This document shows positions 21,655 through 31,246 of a DNA stretch of 64,000 nt, piece by piece. The notes below the pieces were generated by a model. It did not search any database and had not been told where the DNA came from. It was given only the letters and a program-made list of their open reading frames with translations. Origin of the DNA: Erythrobacteraceae bacterium WH01K (GTDB taxonomy: Bacteria; Pseudomonadota; Alphaproteobacteria; Sphingomonadales; Sphingomonadaceae). A program made the translations under genes and the position numbers. The DNA lies in NCBI GenBank assembly GCA_027941995.1, contig CP115966.1, forward strand, positions 2,418,001-2,482,000, read 5' to 3'. Within the stretch, counting starts at the first letter, position 1; the number at the start of each line of letters is the position of its first letter.

Positions 21655-21690
21655 TGATTATCCTAAATGAACCCGCCGGCGCCTTATTGC

Positions 21691-21724
21691 GGGGCGGGGC
21701 CTACTGTTCCGGGGTAGCCGCCCC
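21691..21724 (-). promoter_or_regulatory. Stem-loop in the pnp leader
   Basis: GGGGCGG (21691-21697) pairs with CCGCCCC (21718-21724) and, after a 3-base bulge, CTAC with GTAG, closing a 9-base loop. In the minus-strand transcript it lies about 37 bases before the pnp start. In E. coli a pnp leader stem-loop, cut by RNase III, mediates PNPase autocontrol; this hairpin has the right place for such a role but no RNase III evidence is available. Confidence 0.4.
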
Positions 21725-21799
21725 GGTGCGGTATGAAGCCATCTTTCGGCTTCCCTTGGAAGGCACCCGCTGCCGGATTGCAACGTGGCGCCACATGCG

Positions 21800-21830
21800 A
21801 AAAAGGCGGCCCTTTGTCGGAGCCGCCTTT
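21800..21830 (-). terminator. Rho-independent terminator or attenuator between rpsO and pnp
   Basis: On the minus strand AAAGGCGGC (complement of 21822-21830) pairs with GCCGCCTTT, followed by further T residues, about 10 bases after the rpsO stop. It probably separates most rpsO transcription from pnp. Confidence 0.75.
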
Positions 21831-21840
21831 CACGAAACTC

Positions 21841-22110
21841 TTATTTGCGAAGGCCCAGCTTCGCGATCAGGGCGTTGTAGCGCTCCACATCCTTTTTCTT
21901 GAGATAGGCGAGGAGGCTGCGACGGCGGTTGACCATCTGGAGGAGACCACGACGCGAGTGGTTGTCCTTGTGGTGGCCCTTGAAGTGCTCCGTCAGGTTG
22001 CGGATGCGTTCGGTCAGGATGGCGACCTGCACTTCCGGGCTGCCCGTATCGCCGTCTTCGCGGGCGTTGTCCTTGATGATTTCCTGTTTCTTCTCGGCGG
22101 ATACCGACAT
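21841..22110 (-). CDS. rpsO: 30S ribosomal protein S15
   Basis: 89 residues, the standard length. The N-terminal helix, then [25 protein letters not shown] and YLKKKD near the C-terminus, are the S15 signature; the HxxDxxSRRGL stretch contacts 16S rRNA and S18. Starts 12 bases after truB and is followed by a terminator-like hairpin before pnp. Confidence 0.98.
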   Translation of the reverse strand: MSVSAEKKQEIIKDNAREDGDTGSPEVQVAILTERIRNLTEHFKGHHKDNHSRRGLLQMVNRRRSLLAYLKKKDVERYNALIAKLGLRK

Positions 22111-22122
22111 GTCAGTTCTCTC

Positions 22123-23136
22123 TTACTCTGCGACATCGGATAGGTTGAAACCCCGCACGATGCGAAGCGTGCCACCTTCGAGTTCCACGAGCGCCACCGG
22201 AACAGTGTCCCGTGTCGCAAGGTAGAGCCCGTCGGTCTGGGGCAGTCCCGAAAGTTTCCGGCCCTGTCGGACCGCCTGCGCGTCGTCGGGAGAGAGGGAA
22301 AGGGCCGGGATGTCGTCCAGCCCTGCCTCCAACGGCAGGAGATATTCCTGAAGGTCCGCGCCCTTACCGATTTCGTTCAATCTGTCCAGCGAAATCGCCT
22401 GTTCCTGCGTGAACGGCCCGGCCTTCGTTCGCCTCAGATAGGTCACGTGCCCCACGGTTCCAAGCGCGCGTGCGATATCCCGTGCCAGGGAACGGATATA
22501 TGTCCCCTTGCTGACATGGGCCACCAGCGTCACGTCGTCGGCCAGTTCCAGCGGCGCGGCCGGGTCGTAAGGGTCGGGCCGGCCCGCCGTGGTGGCAAAG
22601 GCGCTTGTCGCTTCCTCGCCCTCCGGCGCGCCGGGGAATGTGAGCGAATGGATGACGACGGAACGCGTCTTCATCTCCACCGCCTCCCCCGCCCGCGCCC
22701 GGTCATAAGCGCGCTTGCCGTCGATCTTCACGGCGGAGAATGCGGGCGGCACCTGTTCGATTGCGCCGGTAAAATGCTCCAGCACGGCAGCGATCGCGGC
22801 CCTTGGCGGGCGGCGTGTGGACCGCTGGACCACCTCGCCCTCGCTGTCGAGCGTGCTGGTCTCTTCCCCGAACCGGATGGTGAATTCGTATATCTTGGAG
22901 GCATCCAGCATCCGCCCGGCAAGCTTCGTCGCTTCGCCCAGTGCGATCGGCAGGACGCCTTCGGCCAGCGGGTCCAGCGTGCCGCCATGACCGACCTTGG
23001 TTTTCACATGGCCGCCCTCGCGCAGGTTACGCTTCACCGCACCCACGGCCTGGGTCGATCCCAGTCCTCGCGGCTTGTCGAGGATGATCCAGCCGGAGGC
23101 AGGACGGCGATTCGAAGGTTTCGGGGCACGTGTCAC
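22123..23136 (-). CDS. truB: tRNA pseudouridine(55) synthase TruB
   Basis: 337 residues. GWIILDKPRGLGST opens the catalytic domain, KVGHGGTLDPLAEGVLP contains the catalytic aspartate (GGTLDP), and YEFTIRFG and GTYIRSLARDIA follow in normal order. The C-terminal PUA-like extension ends NLSDVAE. Makes pseudouridine 55 in the T-loop. Upstream of rpsO; divergent from glpD with only 48 bases between starts. In many alphaproteobacteria rbfA directly precedes truB; here it lies about 4.6 kb away. Confidence 0.96.
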   Translation of the reverse strand: MTRAPKPSNRRPASGWIILDKPRGLGSTQAVGAVKRNLREGGHVKTKVGHGGTLDPLAEGVLPIALGEATKLAGRMLDASKIYEFTIRFGEETSTLDSEGEVVQRSTRRPPRAAIAAVLEHFTGAIEQVPPAFSAVKIDGKRAYDRARAGEAVEMKTRSVVIHSLTFPGAPEGEEATSAFATTAGRPDPYDPAAPLELADDVTLVAHVSKGTYIRSLARDIARALGTVGHVTYLRRTKAGPFTQEQAISLDRLNEIGKGADLQEYLLPLEAGLDDIPALSLSPDDAQAVRQGRKLSGLPQTDGLYLATRDTVPVALVELEGGTLRIVRGFNLSDVAE

Positions 23137-23184
23137 AAGGTCCGCCTAGCCATTTGCGGCGCGTGACGCCATCAGGGTCGCAGC

Positions 23185-24687
23185 ATGGCAGACCATTACG
23201 ACATCCTCGTCATCGGCGGCGGCATCAACGGTGCGGGGATCGCACGCGACGCCGCGGGGCGCGGGCTGAAGGTGCTTCTCGTCGAAAAGGACGACCTGGC
23301 CCAGCATACCTCCAGCGCCAGCACGAAACTGGTGCATGGCGGCCTGCGCTATCTCGAGAATTACGAATTCCGACTGGTGCGCGAAAGCCTGAAGGAGAGG
23401 GAAGTCCTGCTGGCCGCGGCCCCGCACATCATCTGGCCGCTGCGCTTCGTGCTACCCCATGACACCGGATTGCGCCCGGCCTGGCTGCTGCGGTTGGGCC
23501 TGTTCCTCTACGACCATATCGGGGGGCGCAAATTGCTGCCCGGGACCCGGCGCGTGGACCTGCGCAGACCGCCGCATGGCAACGTTCTGGAACCTCGCCT
23601 GACGAAGGGCTTCGAATATTCCGATTGCTGGGTGGAAGACAGCCGGCTGGTGGTGCTGAACGCCATGGACGCCGCCACGCACGGAGCCGACATCCGCACA
23701 CGGGCGGCTTGCACCGCGCTGGCCCGTGCGGGCGACAGGTGGACGGCCACCCTGAGCGCGCAGGGCGGCAAACAGGAGAGCGTGACCGCGCGCGCTGTGG
23801 TGAATGCGGCCGGTCCCTGGGTCGATGAAGTGCTGGGCCGCGCCTTGCCGGGCGAAAGCCACCAGAACCTGCGACTGGTGAAGGGCAGCCACTTGGTCAC
23901 GCGCAGGCTGTATGAGGGCGAGCACGCCTATATCTTCCAGAACGGCGACGGGCGCATCGTCTTCGCCATCCCTTACGAACGAGACTTCACGCTGCTGGGC
24001 ACGACAGATGTCGGGTATGAAGGCGACCCGGACGCGGTCGCCATCGACGAGGACGAGCGCGCCTATATCTGCAATGCCGTCAACGAACACCTGCGAACGG
24101 ACATCAGCCCGGCCGATGCCGTATGGAGCTATTCCGGCGTCCGCCCGCTCTACGATGACAAGGCGGCGAACAATTCCACCGTGACGCGCGACTACGTGTT
24201 CGAGGTGGAAGGCGGCGGCAGCGAACCGCCCATCCTGTCGATCTTCGGCGGCAAGATCACGACCTATCGCAAGCTGGCGGAGCATGCGCTCGAAAGGCTG
24301 GAGGAAGCCGGCTTGGCAGTGGGCGGCGCATGGACCCGAACGGCGCGGTTGCCAGGCGGATCGATCGATCCGCTGGCCGTCGACCGCTTCATTGCCGACT
24401 GGCAGGCCCGCGCGCCGTGGTTTCCGCGCGCAGGCATCGTCCGCCTGGTCCGGGCCTACGGGACGCGCATTGCCGCGATCCTCGGCGACAAGTCATCGCT
24501 ATCCGAATGCGGCGAACTGATGGGCGGCAATCTCTATGCGAGCGAACTCGCCTATCTGGCAGAGCATGAATATGCGCGCACGGCAGAGGACGTCCTGTGG
24601 CGGCGCAGCAAGCTGGGTCTGCACCTGGACGATGCGGGGAAGGACGCCGTCGCCCGCTGGTTCAAGCGGAACGTTCCGGGCGGCTAG
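23185..24687 (+). CDS. glpD: Glycerol-3-phosphate dehydrogenase (FAD, aerobic)
   Basis: 500 residues. FAD-binding VIGGGINGAGIARDAAGRG at 9-27, STKLVHGGLRYLE near 45-57, and the C-terminal domain with FGGKITTYRKLAEHA. Oxidises sn-glycerol 3-phosphate to dihydroxyacetone phosphate and passes electrons to quinone at the inner membrane. No glpK, glpF or glpR is adjacent, so it may serve phospholipid-derived glycerol 3-phosphate. Convergent with the M50 protease gene. Confidence 0.95.
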   Translation: MADHYDILVIGGGINGAGIARDAAGRGLKVLLVEKDDLAQHTSSASTKLVHGGLRYLENYEFRLVRESLKEREVLLAAAPHIIWPLRFVLPHDTGLRPAWLLRLGLFLYDHIGGRKLLPGTRRVDLRRPPHGNVLEPRLTKGFEYSDCWVEDSRLVVLNAMDAATHGADIRTRAACTALARAGDRWTATLSAQGGKQESVTARAVVNAAGPWVDEVLGRALPGESHQNLRLVKGSHLVTRRLYEGEHAYIFQNGDGRIVFAIPYERDFTLLGTTDVGYEGDPDAVAIDEDERAYICNAVNEHLRTDISPADAVWSYSGVRPLYDDKAANNSTVTRDYVFEVEGGGSEPPILSIFGGKITTYRKLAEHALERLEEAGLAVGGAWTRTARLPGGSIDPLAVDRFIADWQARAPWFPRAGIVRLVRAYGTRIAAILGDKSSLSECGELMGGNLYASELAYLAEHEYARTAEDVLWRRSKLGLHLDDAGKDAVARWFKRNVPGG

Positions 24688-24708
24688 CGCCTCGACGCCG
24701 CTGCCGCG

Positions 24709-25389
24709 CTAACCGGCAATTGCGTCGGCCAGGCCGAGATATTTCTCCAGCGCCCAGTTCACGGGGGGACCGACCGTGTTCTCCAGGACCCTCAGCTCGG
24801 GCGCGAACCAGGTCAGCGCGATCAGACCCACGAACAGCAGCATGCCCACCGGACGCAGCCTGTCATAGGCGCGCGCCCATTTCGGCGGCAGCAGGCCCTC
24901 GAAGATATGCGACCCGTCGAAAGGCGGGATCGGCAACAGGTTGAAGAAGGCGAGGAAGATGTTGATCAGGATGAAATAGAACAGGCCCTGCGTCAGGAAC
25001 CCCTGTTCCCCGCCCGGCTGTACGAGGCCCGCAGCCGCCGCTCCGCCGAGGAGAACCGCCCCGACGAGCGCGAGCAGCAGGTTGGTGCCCGGACCGGCCG
25101 CCGCCACGGCCATCATCCCGAAACGCGGATTGTCGAGCCTGTCCTTGCGCACCGGCACCGGCTTGGCCCAGCCGAAAATCGGAGCGCCTGCCAGCGCGAG
25201 GGCACCAGGGACGACGATCGTGCCCACGGGATCGACGTGCCGGACCGGGTTCAGGCTGAGCCGCCGCTGCTCCTTCGCCGTCGGATCGCCCAGCATCAGG
25301 GCGGTCCAGCCATGCGCAACCTCGTGGAACACGATGGCGATGACCAGCGCCGGTATCAGTAGCGCAGCGAGGGCAAGTGTATCTGTCAT
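24709..25389 (-). CDS. M50 family site-2-protease-like metalloprotease
   Basis: 226 residues and about five membrane helices. The zinc motif FHEVAHGW (HExxH) is in the first helix and LLPIPPFDGSH (NxxPxxxxDG type) in a later helix supplies the third ligand. No PDZ domain, as in the small YwhC/SpoIVFB-like branch. Substrate unknown. It lies 5 bases after the tdk stop, so both genes probably form a transcript. Confidence 0.92.
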   Translation of the reverse strand: MTDTLALAALLIPALVIAIVFHEVAHGWTALMLGDPTAKEQRRLSLNPVRHVDPVGTIVVPGALALAGAPIFGWAKPVPVRKDRLDNPRFGMMAVAAAGPGTNLLLALVGAVLLGGAAAAGLVQPGGEQGFLTQGLFYFILINIFLAFFNLLPIPPFDGSHIFEGLLPPKWARAYDRLRPVGMLLFVGLIALTWFAPELRVLENTVGPPVNWALEKYLGLADAIAG

Positions 25390-25394
25390 GCCCC

Positions 25395-25979
25395 CTATCT
25401 AGGGTAGCCGACCGCTTCTCCAAAGTGTTTGCGACACAGCGCGACATAGCGTTCGTTCCCGCCGATGACAGTCTGCGCCCCTTCGGCCACGGGATTGCCA
25501 TCGGCATCGACGCGCATGTTCATGCTCGCCTTGCGCCCGCAATGGCAGACGGCTTTCAGCTCGACCAGTTCGTCCGCTATGCCGAGAAGCGCGGCAGAGC
25601 CGGGAAACAGTTCGCCCTGGAAATCGGTGCGCAGGCCATAGCACAGGACCGGGATGCCTCCCTCGTCCGCCAGCCTCGCACATTGCCACGCTTGCCCGCG
25701 CGACAGGAACTGCGCCTCGTCCACCAGCAGGCAGTCGAGCGCGGCGCGGGAATGCTCCGCCATCACGTCGCGCCACAGGTCGGTGGCATCATCGAACAGG
25801 TGCGCGTCGGCTTCCAGCCCGATGCGGCTGGCAATCGGCTTTCCGGCGGACCGGTCGTCCAGCGCGGCCGTCCACAGCATGGTGCGCATCCCGCGCTCGC
25901 GGTAATTGAAGTCCGCCTGCAGCAGCGTCGTCGACTTGCCTGCATTCATGCTGGCATAATAGAAATAGAGCGTGGCCAT
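25395..25979 (-). CDS. tdk: Thymidine kinase
   Basis: 194 residues. P-loop SMNAGKST at 9-16, LLVDEAQFL with the catalytic glutamate near 80-88, and a zinc site built from CHCGRKA and ALCRKHF. Type II thymidine kinase for thymidine salvage. Upstream of and almost touching the M50 protease gene; divergent from abgT. Confidence 0.96.
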   Translation of the reverse strand: MATLYFYYASMNAGKSTTLLQADFNYRERGMRTMLWTAALDDRSAGKPIASRIGLEADAHLFDDATDLWRDVMAEHSRAALDCLLVDEAQFLSRGQAWQCARLADEGGIPVLCYGLRTDFQGELFPGSAALLGIADELVELKAVCHCGRKASMNMRVDADGNPVAEGAQTVIGGNERYVALCRKHFGEAVGYPR

Positions 25980-26098
25980 CTCCCTCCGGTGCTACCCCGC
26001 AGTGCGGCGGATGTCTCGTGGATTGACGCCATTCATCCCCAAGACAGAGCGCGGGCGCGATGCTAGGCATGCAGCGCAAGGCCAATCCCGGGGGCACC

Positions 26099-27724
26099 AT
26101 GACGACACCGACCGCGACCACGCAGCAGACTGGCATTCTCGGCTGGATCGAGAGAAGCGGCAACAAGCTGCCCGATCCGGTCTTCCTGTTCTTCTGGCTG
26201 ATTGCTCTGCTTGTCGGCATTTCCGTCATTGCCAGCCTTGCCGGTGTCTCCGCCGCGCACCCGACCGAAATCGATCCCGATACCGGGGCCGCCACCATAA
26301 TTACCGCGCAAAGCCTGCTGAGTGCGGAGAACATCGCCAGGCTCTGGGTCGAGATGCCCAAGACCTTCACCCACTTCCATCCGCTGGGCTATGTGCTGGT
26401 CGTCATGCTGGGCGCAGGCGTGGCGGAGCGAGCCGGCCTGTTCGGAACCGCCATGCGCGCAGGCGTGCGCAATGCGCCGGTTGCCATCCTGACGCCGATC
26501 GTGGTGCTGATCGGGATGCTGGGGAACCTGGCGGCGGATGCAGCCTATGTCGTCCTGATCCCCCTTGCAGGTATCATCTTCCATGCCGCGGGACGCCATC
26601 CGGTGGCCGGTATCGCGGCCGCGTTTGCCGGCGTATCGGGCGGGTTCTCCGCCAATCTCGTGCCCGGGCAACTGGATGCCCTGCTGTTCGGCATCACCGA
26701 GGCAGCGGTCGAGACGGTGTTCGGCGATTTTACCGCCAATATCGCGGGCAACTGGTTCTTCATTGCCGCGATGACCTTCGTTTTCCTGCCGGTCATCTGG
26801 TACGTCACCGACAAGATCATCGAACCGCGTCTAGGCGCCTACAATCCCGCCATGGCAGAGCGCGAGATCGCCGGCGAAGCGCAGGGCGAAGTGGCCGACG
26901 GCGACCGGGCCCTGACCGAAGGCGAAAGCAAAGGCCTGCGCCGCGCCGGTCTGGCCGTGCTGTTCGTGATCGGGCTGTGGCTGTTTTTCACCTTCGGCCC
27001 CGGCACGCCGCTGATCGACGAGACGGCCAGTGCAGAGGCGCAGCTGACGCCGTTCTACCAGAGCCTGGTCGGCGGTTTCTTCCTGCTCTTCCTGTTGGCC
27101 GGCTGGGCCTACGGCAAGGCTGCCGGCACGATCGGCGATCACAAGGACCTGGTGAAGATGATGGCAGGGGCGATGGAAGACCTCGCCTACTATCTCGTCC
27201 TCGCCTTTGCCGCGGCGCATTTCGTGGCGATGTTCGCATGGTCCAATCTTGGCCTGATCCTGGCGGTCGGCGGGGCCGATTTCCTCGGCAATAGCGGCCT
27301 GCCTGCCTGGGCGCTGCTGGCCGCCATCATCCTGACATCCGCCCTGCTCAACATCTTCGTCGGCTCTGCCTCAGCCAAGTGGGCGCTGCTGTCGCCCGTA
27401 CTGGTGCCGATGCTGATGTTGCTCGGCATCACGCCGGAAATGGCGACCGCCGCGTACCGCGTGGGCGATGGCGCGACCAACATCATCACACCGTTGATGG
27501 TCTATTTCCCGCTGATCCTGATTTTCTGCCAGCGCTGGCAAAAGGATTTCGGGCTCGGCTCGCTTGCGGCGACGATGCTGCCCTACTCGGTCGGCCTGCT
27601 GGTGGCGGGCCTTGCCATGACGATCGGCTGGGTCGTGCTGGACCTGCCGCTTGGTCCGGGCGCAGGGGTATTCATGGATGTGCCGACCGCCATCGATCCG
27701 ACCGGGCCTGCCGCATCGGAATGA
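26099..27724 (+). CDS. AbgT family transporter
   Basis: 541 residues with about 13 hydrophobic segments. The start GILGWIERSGNKLPDP, the loop LAADAAYVVLIPL and the late block GDGATNIITPLMVYFPL are typical of AbgT proteins. Members import p-aminobenzoyl-glutamate or export sulfonamides and PABA in an ion-coupled way. ATG 26099 has GGGGG five bases upstream; an ATG at 26060 would add 13 residues. Its presence, with tdk, the M50 gene and glpD, breaks the usual rbfA-truB adjacency. Confidence 0.92.
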   Translation: MTTPTATTQQTGILGWIERSGNKLPDPVFLFFWLIALLVGISVIASLAGVSAAHPTEIDPDTGAATIITAQSLLSAENIARLWVEMPKTFTHFHPLGYVLVVMLGAGVAERAGLFGTAMRAGVRNAPVAILTPIVVLIGMLGNLAADAAYVVLIPLAGIIFHAAGRHPVAGIAAAFAGVSGGFSANLVPGQLDALLFGITEAAVETVFGDFTANIAGNWFFIAAMTFVFLPVIWYVTDKIIEPRLGAYNPAMAEREIAGEAQGEVADGDRALTEGESKGLRRAGLAVLFVIGLWLFFTFGPGTPLIDETASAEAQLTPFYQSLVGGFFLLFLLAGWAYGKAAGTIGDHKDLVKMMAGAMEDLAYYLVLAFAAAHFVAMFAWSNLGLILAVGGADFLGNSGLPAWALLAAIILTSALLNIFVGSASAKWALLSPVLVPMLMLLGITPEMATAAYRVGDGATNIITPLMVYFPLILIFCQRWQKDFGLGSLAATMLPYSVGLLVAGLAMTIGWVVLDLPLGPGAGVFMDVPTAIDPTGPAASE

Positions 27725-27743
27725 TCGGGGCGCAGGCGCCCTC

Positions 27744-28157
27744 CTAATCGGCGGCGTCGTCGTCCCCGTCCAGATCGCGCGCGACCTTCGGGTCGTTCAG
27801 CAGCTTCTCGATCCGGTCCGCTTCCTCGAAGCTTTCGTCGGCACGGAATTTGAGCTTGGGCGCGAATTTCAGGCCCAGCCGCTTTGCCACCTCGCGCTGG
27901 AGGTAGGCCGTATTGCGGCGCAGGGCGTCGACGATCTCGTCCTCGCCCTTGCCCAGCAGCGGTTTGACATAGGCCGTCGCATTGCGAAGATCCGGCGTCA
28001 TCCGCACTTCGGTCACCGCGATGTTCGCCGCGCTCACCGTTTCGTCATGCACCTCCTGCCGGGCGAGCAGCTCCGACAGGATGTGCCGCACGCGCTCGCC
28101 CACCTTCAGGACGCGGACGGAATGCTGTTCGGCGGTGAATTGTTCGCGGCGAGCCAT
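27744..28157 (-). CDS. rbfA: 30S ribosome-binding factor A
   Basis: 137 residues. Single KH-like domain with [18 protein letters not shown] near the N-terminus, [20 protein letters not shown] in the middle and [21 protein letters not shown] near the end. Needed for maturation of the 30S subunit. Its ATG shares one base with the stop of the upstream thioesterase gene (TGATG), so it is translated from the nusA-infB transcript. Confidence 0.96.
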   Translation of the reverse strand: MARREQFTAEQHSVRVLKVGERVRHILSELLARQEVHDETVSAANIAVTEVRMTPDLRNATAYVKPLLGKGEDEIVDALRRNTAYLQREVAKRLGLKFAPKLKFRADESFEEADRIEKLLNDPKVARDLDGDDDAAD

Positions 28158-28615
28158 CAGGGTTTCTCCAGCGGCGCATGGCCGGGCTGTGGTTTGGGTG
28201 TCGGGATGGCGGTCGATGTGGCGCGCGCAAGGATGCGCCCTTCCTCGTCCAGCAATTCGCCCTCCAGGAACAGGACGCGCCGGCCCGCCTTCACCACCCT
28301 GCCCTTGCCCGTGATGACCGCACCGTGCGGTATCAGCCGGATGAGGGACATCGACAGGTCGAGATTGAGCGGCGCTTCGCGGCCTCCGCTCGCGGCGACA
28401 TAGGCATAACCCATAACATCATCGAGGTAGCCTGCGACCAGCCCGCCCTGCACGCCGCCGCGCCAGGTGCACATCTGCTCCTGCACGGTGAAGCGCATGG
28501 TGGCGGTCTGCGCCGCCTCGTCCCAGTCGACGAATTCCGAGGCGAGCAGCGACGAATGGGGCGAAGGTGGCCCATCGCCGAATATGTCGTCGCTGCCCAC
28601 GCTGCTCTCGTTCAT
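28157..28615 (-). CDS. PaaI-type acyl-CoA thioesterase (hotdog fold)
   Basis: 152 residues from ATG 28615; a TTG at 28630 that overlaps the infB stop is an alternative. The hotdog pattern is clear: [25 protein letters not shown] (active-site G-G-x-x-x-x-x-D region), then [15 protein letters not shown] and [18 protein letters not shown]. Substrate unknown. Inserted between infB and rbfA in the translation operon, with coupling on both sides, so its expression follows ribosome synthesis. Confidence 0.85.
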   Translation of the reverse strand: MNESSVGSDDIFGDGPPSPHSSLLASEFVDWDEAAQTATMRFTVQEQMCTWRGGVQGGLVAGYLDDVMGYAYVAASGGREAPLNLDLSMSLIRLIPHGAVITGKGRVVKAGRRVLFLEGELLDEEGRILARATSTAIPTPKPQPGHAPLEKP

Positions 28616-28626
28616 TCCTACAGGGT

Positions 28627-31188
28627 TCAAAGCGTGCGTTCACGCTCCTCGATCTCGAAGACCTCGAGGCTGTCGCCCGGCTGGACGTCGTTCGTGTCTT
28701 CCAGCACGACACCGCATTCCAGGCCGGTGCGGACTTCGTCCACGTCGTCCTTGAACCGGCGGAGCGAGGCGATTGTCGTGGCGGACACGATGACATCGTC
28801 CCGCGTGAGGCGTGCATGCAGCCCCTTGCGGATGACGCCTTCGGTGACCAGCAGACCGGCTGCCTTGTCCTTCTTGCCGGACTTGAAGACTTCCTTGACC
28901 TCTGCGCGGCCGACGACATGCTCGATCTTCTCGGGGCCGAGCTCGCCCGCCATCTCCTTCGCGATTTCCTCGGTCAGGTGATAGATGACGTCGTAATACT
29001 TCATCTCCACGCCGTCGCGCTTCACCAGGTCGCGGGCCTTCGCATTGGGCCGCACGTTGAAACCGATGATCGGCGCACCCGATGCCGCCGCCAGGGTGAC
29101 ATCGCTTTCGGTGATGGCGCCGACCCCTGCATGCAGGATGCGGACCTTGATGAGGTCGTTGGACAGGTTGTGGAGCGCGGTGTTGATCGCCTCCACGCTG
29201 CCCTGCACGTCGGCCTTCACCAGCAGCGGGAACTCGACCACATCGGCTTGCAGGTTGTTGAACATCGTATCGAAGCTGGTCGGGGCAAGCGCGGTGCGCT
29301 TCTCCGTGGCCTTCTCGCGGCGATATTCGGCAACTTCGCGGGCGCGGGATTCGCTTTCCACCACGGTCAGCTGGTCGCCGGCCATCGGCACACCGCCGAG
29401 GCCGAGGACCTCGACCGGCATGGACGGGCCGGCTTCCTTGATCTGCTTGCCCTGGTCGTTGACCACGGCGCGGACCTTGCCACTTTCGGTACCGACCACG
29501 AACACGTCGCCACGCTTCAGCGTGCCGCGCGTGACGAGGACGGTCGCGACAGGGCCGCGGCCCTTGTCGAGCTGTGCCTCGATCACCGTCGCATCGGCAG
29601 CGCGGTCCGGGTTCGCCTTCAGCTCGAGCAGTTCGGCCTGCAGCGCAATCGCCTCGAGCAGCTTGTCGAGGCCAGTGCCCTTGGTCGCGGAAACTTCCAC
29701 GTCCTGCACATCGCCCGACATCGCTTCCACGATCACCTCGTGTTCCAGCAGGCGTTCGCGGATTTTCTGCGCGTTCGCCTCCGGCTTGTCGATCTTGTTG
29801 ATCGCCACGATCATCGGGACGCCCGATGCCTTGGTGTGTTTGATCGCCTCGATCGTCTGCGGCATGATGCCGTCATCGGCTGCGACTACGAGAACCACGA
29901 TATCGGTCACGTTGGCGCCGCGCTGGCGCATTTCCGTGAACGCGGCGTGGCCGGGCGTATCGAGGAAGGTGATCTTGTCCTTGTTCTTGGTCGTGATCTG
30001 GTAGCTGCCGATGTGCTGGGTGATGCCGCCGGCCTCGCCCTTCGTCACATTGGTGCCGCGCAGGGCGTCCAGCAGGCTGGTCTTGCCGTGATCGACATGG
30101 CCCATGATCGTGACCACCGGCGGACGCGGTTTCAGCGTGTCCTCGGGATCCTTGTCCTCTTCCACCTTGATGTCGACGTCGTCTTCGGAGACGCGCTGGA
30201 CGTTGTGGCCGAATTCCTCGACCAGCAATTCGGCGGTATCGGCGTCGATGGTCTGGTTGACGGTGACCATCATGTCCATCTGGAACAGGGCCTTGACCAG
30301 CTCTGCACCCTTCTCGCCCATACGCTTCGCCAGTTCGCCGACCGTGATGGCCTCGGGAACGATGACGTCGCGAACCTGCTTCTCGCGCGGCTTCGTGCTG
30401 CCGCCGCCCTGCGCACGCTTCTCACGCTCGCGGGCACGCTTCAGCGCGGCGAGGCTGCGGGCACGGCGACCTTCATCCTCGTTCAGCGCCTTGGTCACGG
30501 TCAGCTTGCCGGAACGGCGCTTGTCCGGACGCTCGGGCGTGCGGGCCTTCTTCTCTTCCTTCTTCGGCGGGCGCTTGGGCTCGGGCCGTGCGACCGGCGT
30601 GAACTTGCGTGCGCCCGGCACGACCTTGGCGGCCGGTTTCTCCGCTGCATCGTCGGCCTGCGCGGCTTCGGCAGCAGGCTCTTCGGTAGCAGCCTCTTCA
30701 GCCTTGGCCGCATCTTTCGCATCGAGTTCGGCCTGCTTTGCAGCAGCCTCTTCCGCCTTGCGGTTTTCCTCGGCGCGCTTCTTCTCGTCCTCGGCTGCCT
30801 GGCGGGACTGCTTTTCCTCGCGCTTGCGCGCGTCCTCGGCCAGCCTCAGGCGATCTTCTTCGGCCTCGCGCTGCAACCGGGCAACGCGTTCCTGCGGCGT
30901 TTCGCCGGCAGGTGCCTTGTTGGCGGGAGCGGGCGCAGGTGCGGGGGCGGGCGCAGGGGCGGGAACCGGCGCGGGTGCCGCTTCGGGTTCCGGTGCAGCG
31001 GTGGGTGCCGGTGTAGGCTCCTCGGCCCCCTTCTCACCAGGCTTCACCAGCTTGCGGCGACGCTTCACCTCAACGGCGACCTTGTTGGTTCGGCCGTGGC
31101 TGAAGGTCTGCTTGACCTCGCCCGCATCGACCGGCCGCTTCAGTCCGAGCGGCTTGCGGGTCTTGGGCTTGTCTTCGTTATCGGCCAT
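28627..31188 (-). CDS. infB: Translation initiation factor IF-2
   Basis: 853 residues from ATG 31188; a TTG 17 codons upstream is less likely. The N-terminal half is low-complexity, with an Ala/Pro run and long Glu/Lys/Ala/Arg coiled segments, then the GTPase domain: GHVDHGKTSLL (G1), DTPGHAAF (G3) and NKIDKP (G4), followed by the two C-terminal beta-barrels. Positions fMet-tRNA on the 30S subunit. Downstream of ylxR and upstream of the thioesterase/rbfA pair in one operon. Confidence 0.97.
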   Translation of the reverse strand: MADNEDKPKTRKPLGLKRPVDAGEVKQTFSHGRTNKVAVEVKRRRKLVKPGEKGAEEPTPAPTAAPEPEAAPAPVPAPAPAPAPAPAPANKAPAGETPQERVARLQREAEEDRLRLAEDARKREEKQSRQAAEDEKKRAEENRKAEEAAAKQAELDAKDAAKAEEAATEEPAAEAAQADDAAEKPAAKVVPGARKFTPVARPEPKRPPKKEEKKARTPERPDKRRSGKLTVTKALNEDEGRRARSLAALKRAREREKRAQGGGSTKPREKQVRDVIVPEAITVGELAKRMGEKGAELVKALFQMDMMVTVNQTIDADTAELLVEEFGHNVQRVSEDDVDIKVEEDKDPEDTLKPRPPVVTIMGHVDHGKTSLLDALRGTNVTKGEAGGITQHIGSYQITTKNKDKITFLDTPGHAAFTEMRQRGANVTDIVVLVVAADDGIMPQTIEAIKHTKASGVPMIVAINKIDKPEANAQKIRERLLEHEVIVEAMSGDVQDVEVSATKGTGLDKLLEAIALQAELLELKANPDRAADATVIEAQLDKGRGPVATVLVTRGTLKRGDVFVVGTESGKVRAVVNDQGKQIKEAGPSMPVEVLGLGGVPMAGDQLTVVESESRAREVAEYRREKATEKRTALAPTSFDTMFNNLQADVVEFPLLVKADVQGSVEAINTALHNLSNDLIKVRILHAGVGAITESDVTLAAASGAPIIGFNVRPNAKARDLVKRDGVEMKYYDVIYHLTEEIAKEMAGELGPEKIEHVVGRAEVKEVFKSGKKDKAAGLLVTEGVIRKGLHARLTRDDVIVSATTIASLRRFKDDVDEVRTGLECGVVLEDTNDVQPGDSLEVFEIEERERTL

Positions 31189-31246
31189 AAAAAGCGTATC
31201 TTCCTTACAAACTTGTATCGTCGTCGTCTGGCGAGCCAAATGCCCG

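Noticed and set aside
19318-21657. Open frame of 779 codons on the plus strand, antisense to pnp
   Set aside because: The minus strand encodes unmistakable PNPase; the long antisense frame follows from GC-rich codon use, has no ribosome site and no recognisable domain.
27727-27742. GGGCGC-AG-GCGCCC inverted repeat between abgT and rbfA ends
   Set aside because: The two-base loop is too tight and no T tract follows on either strand.
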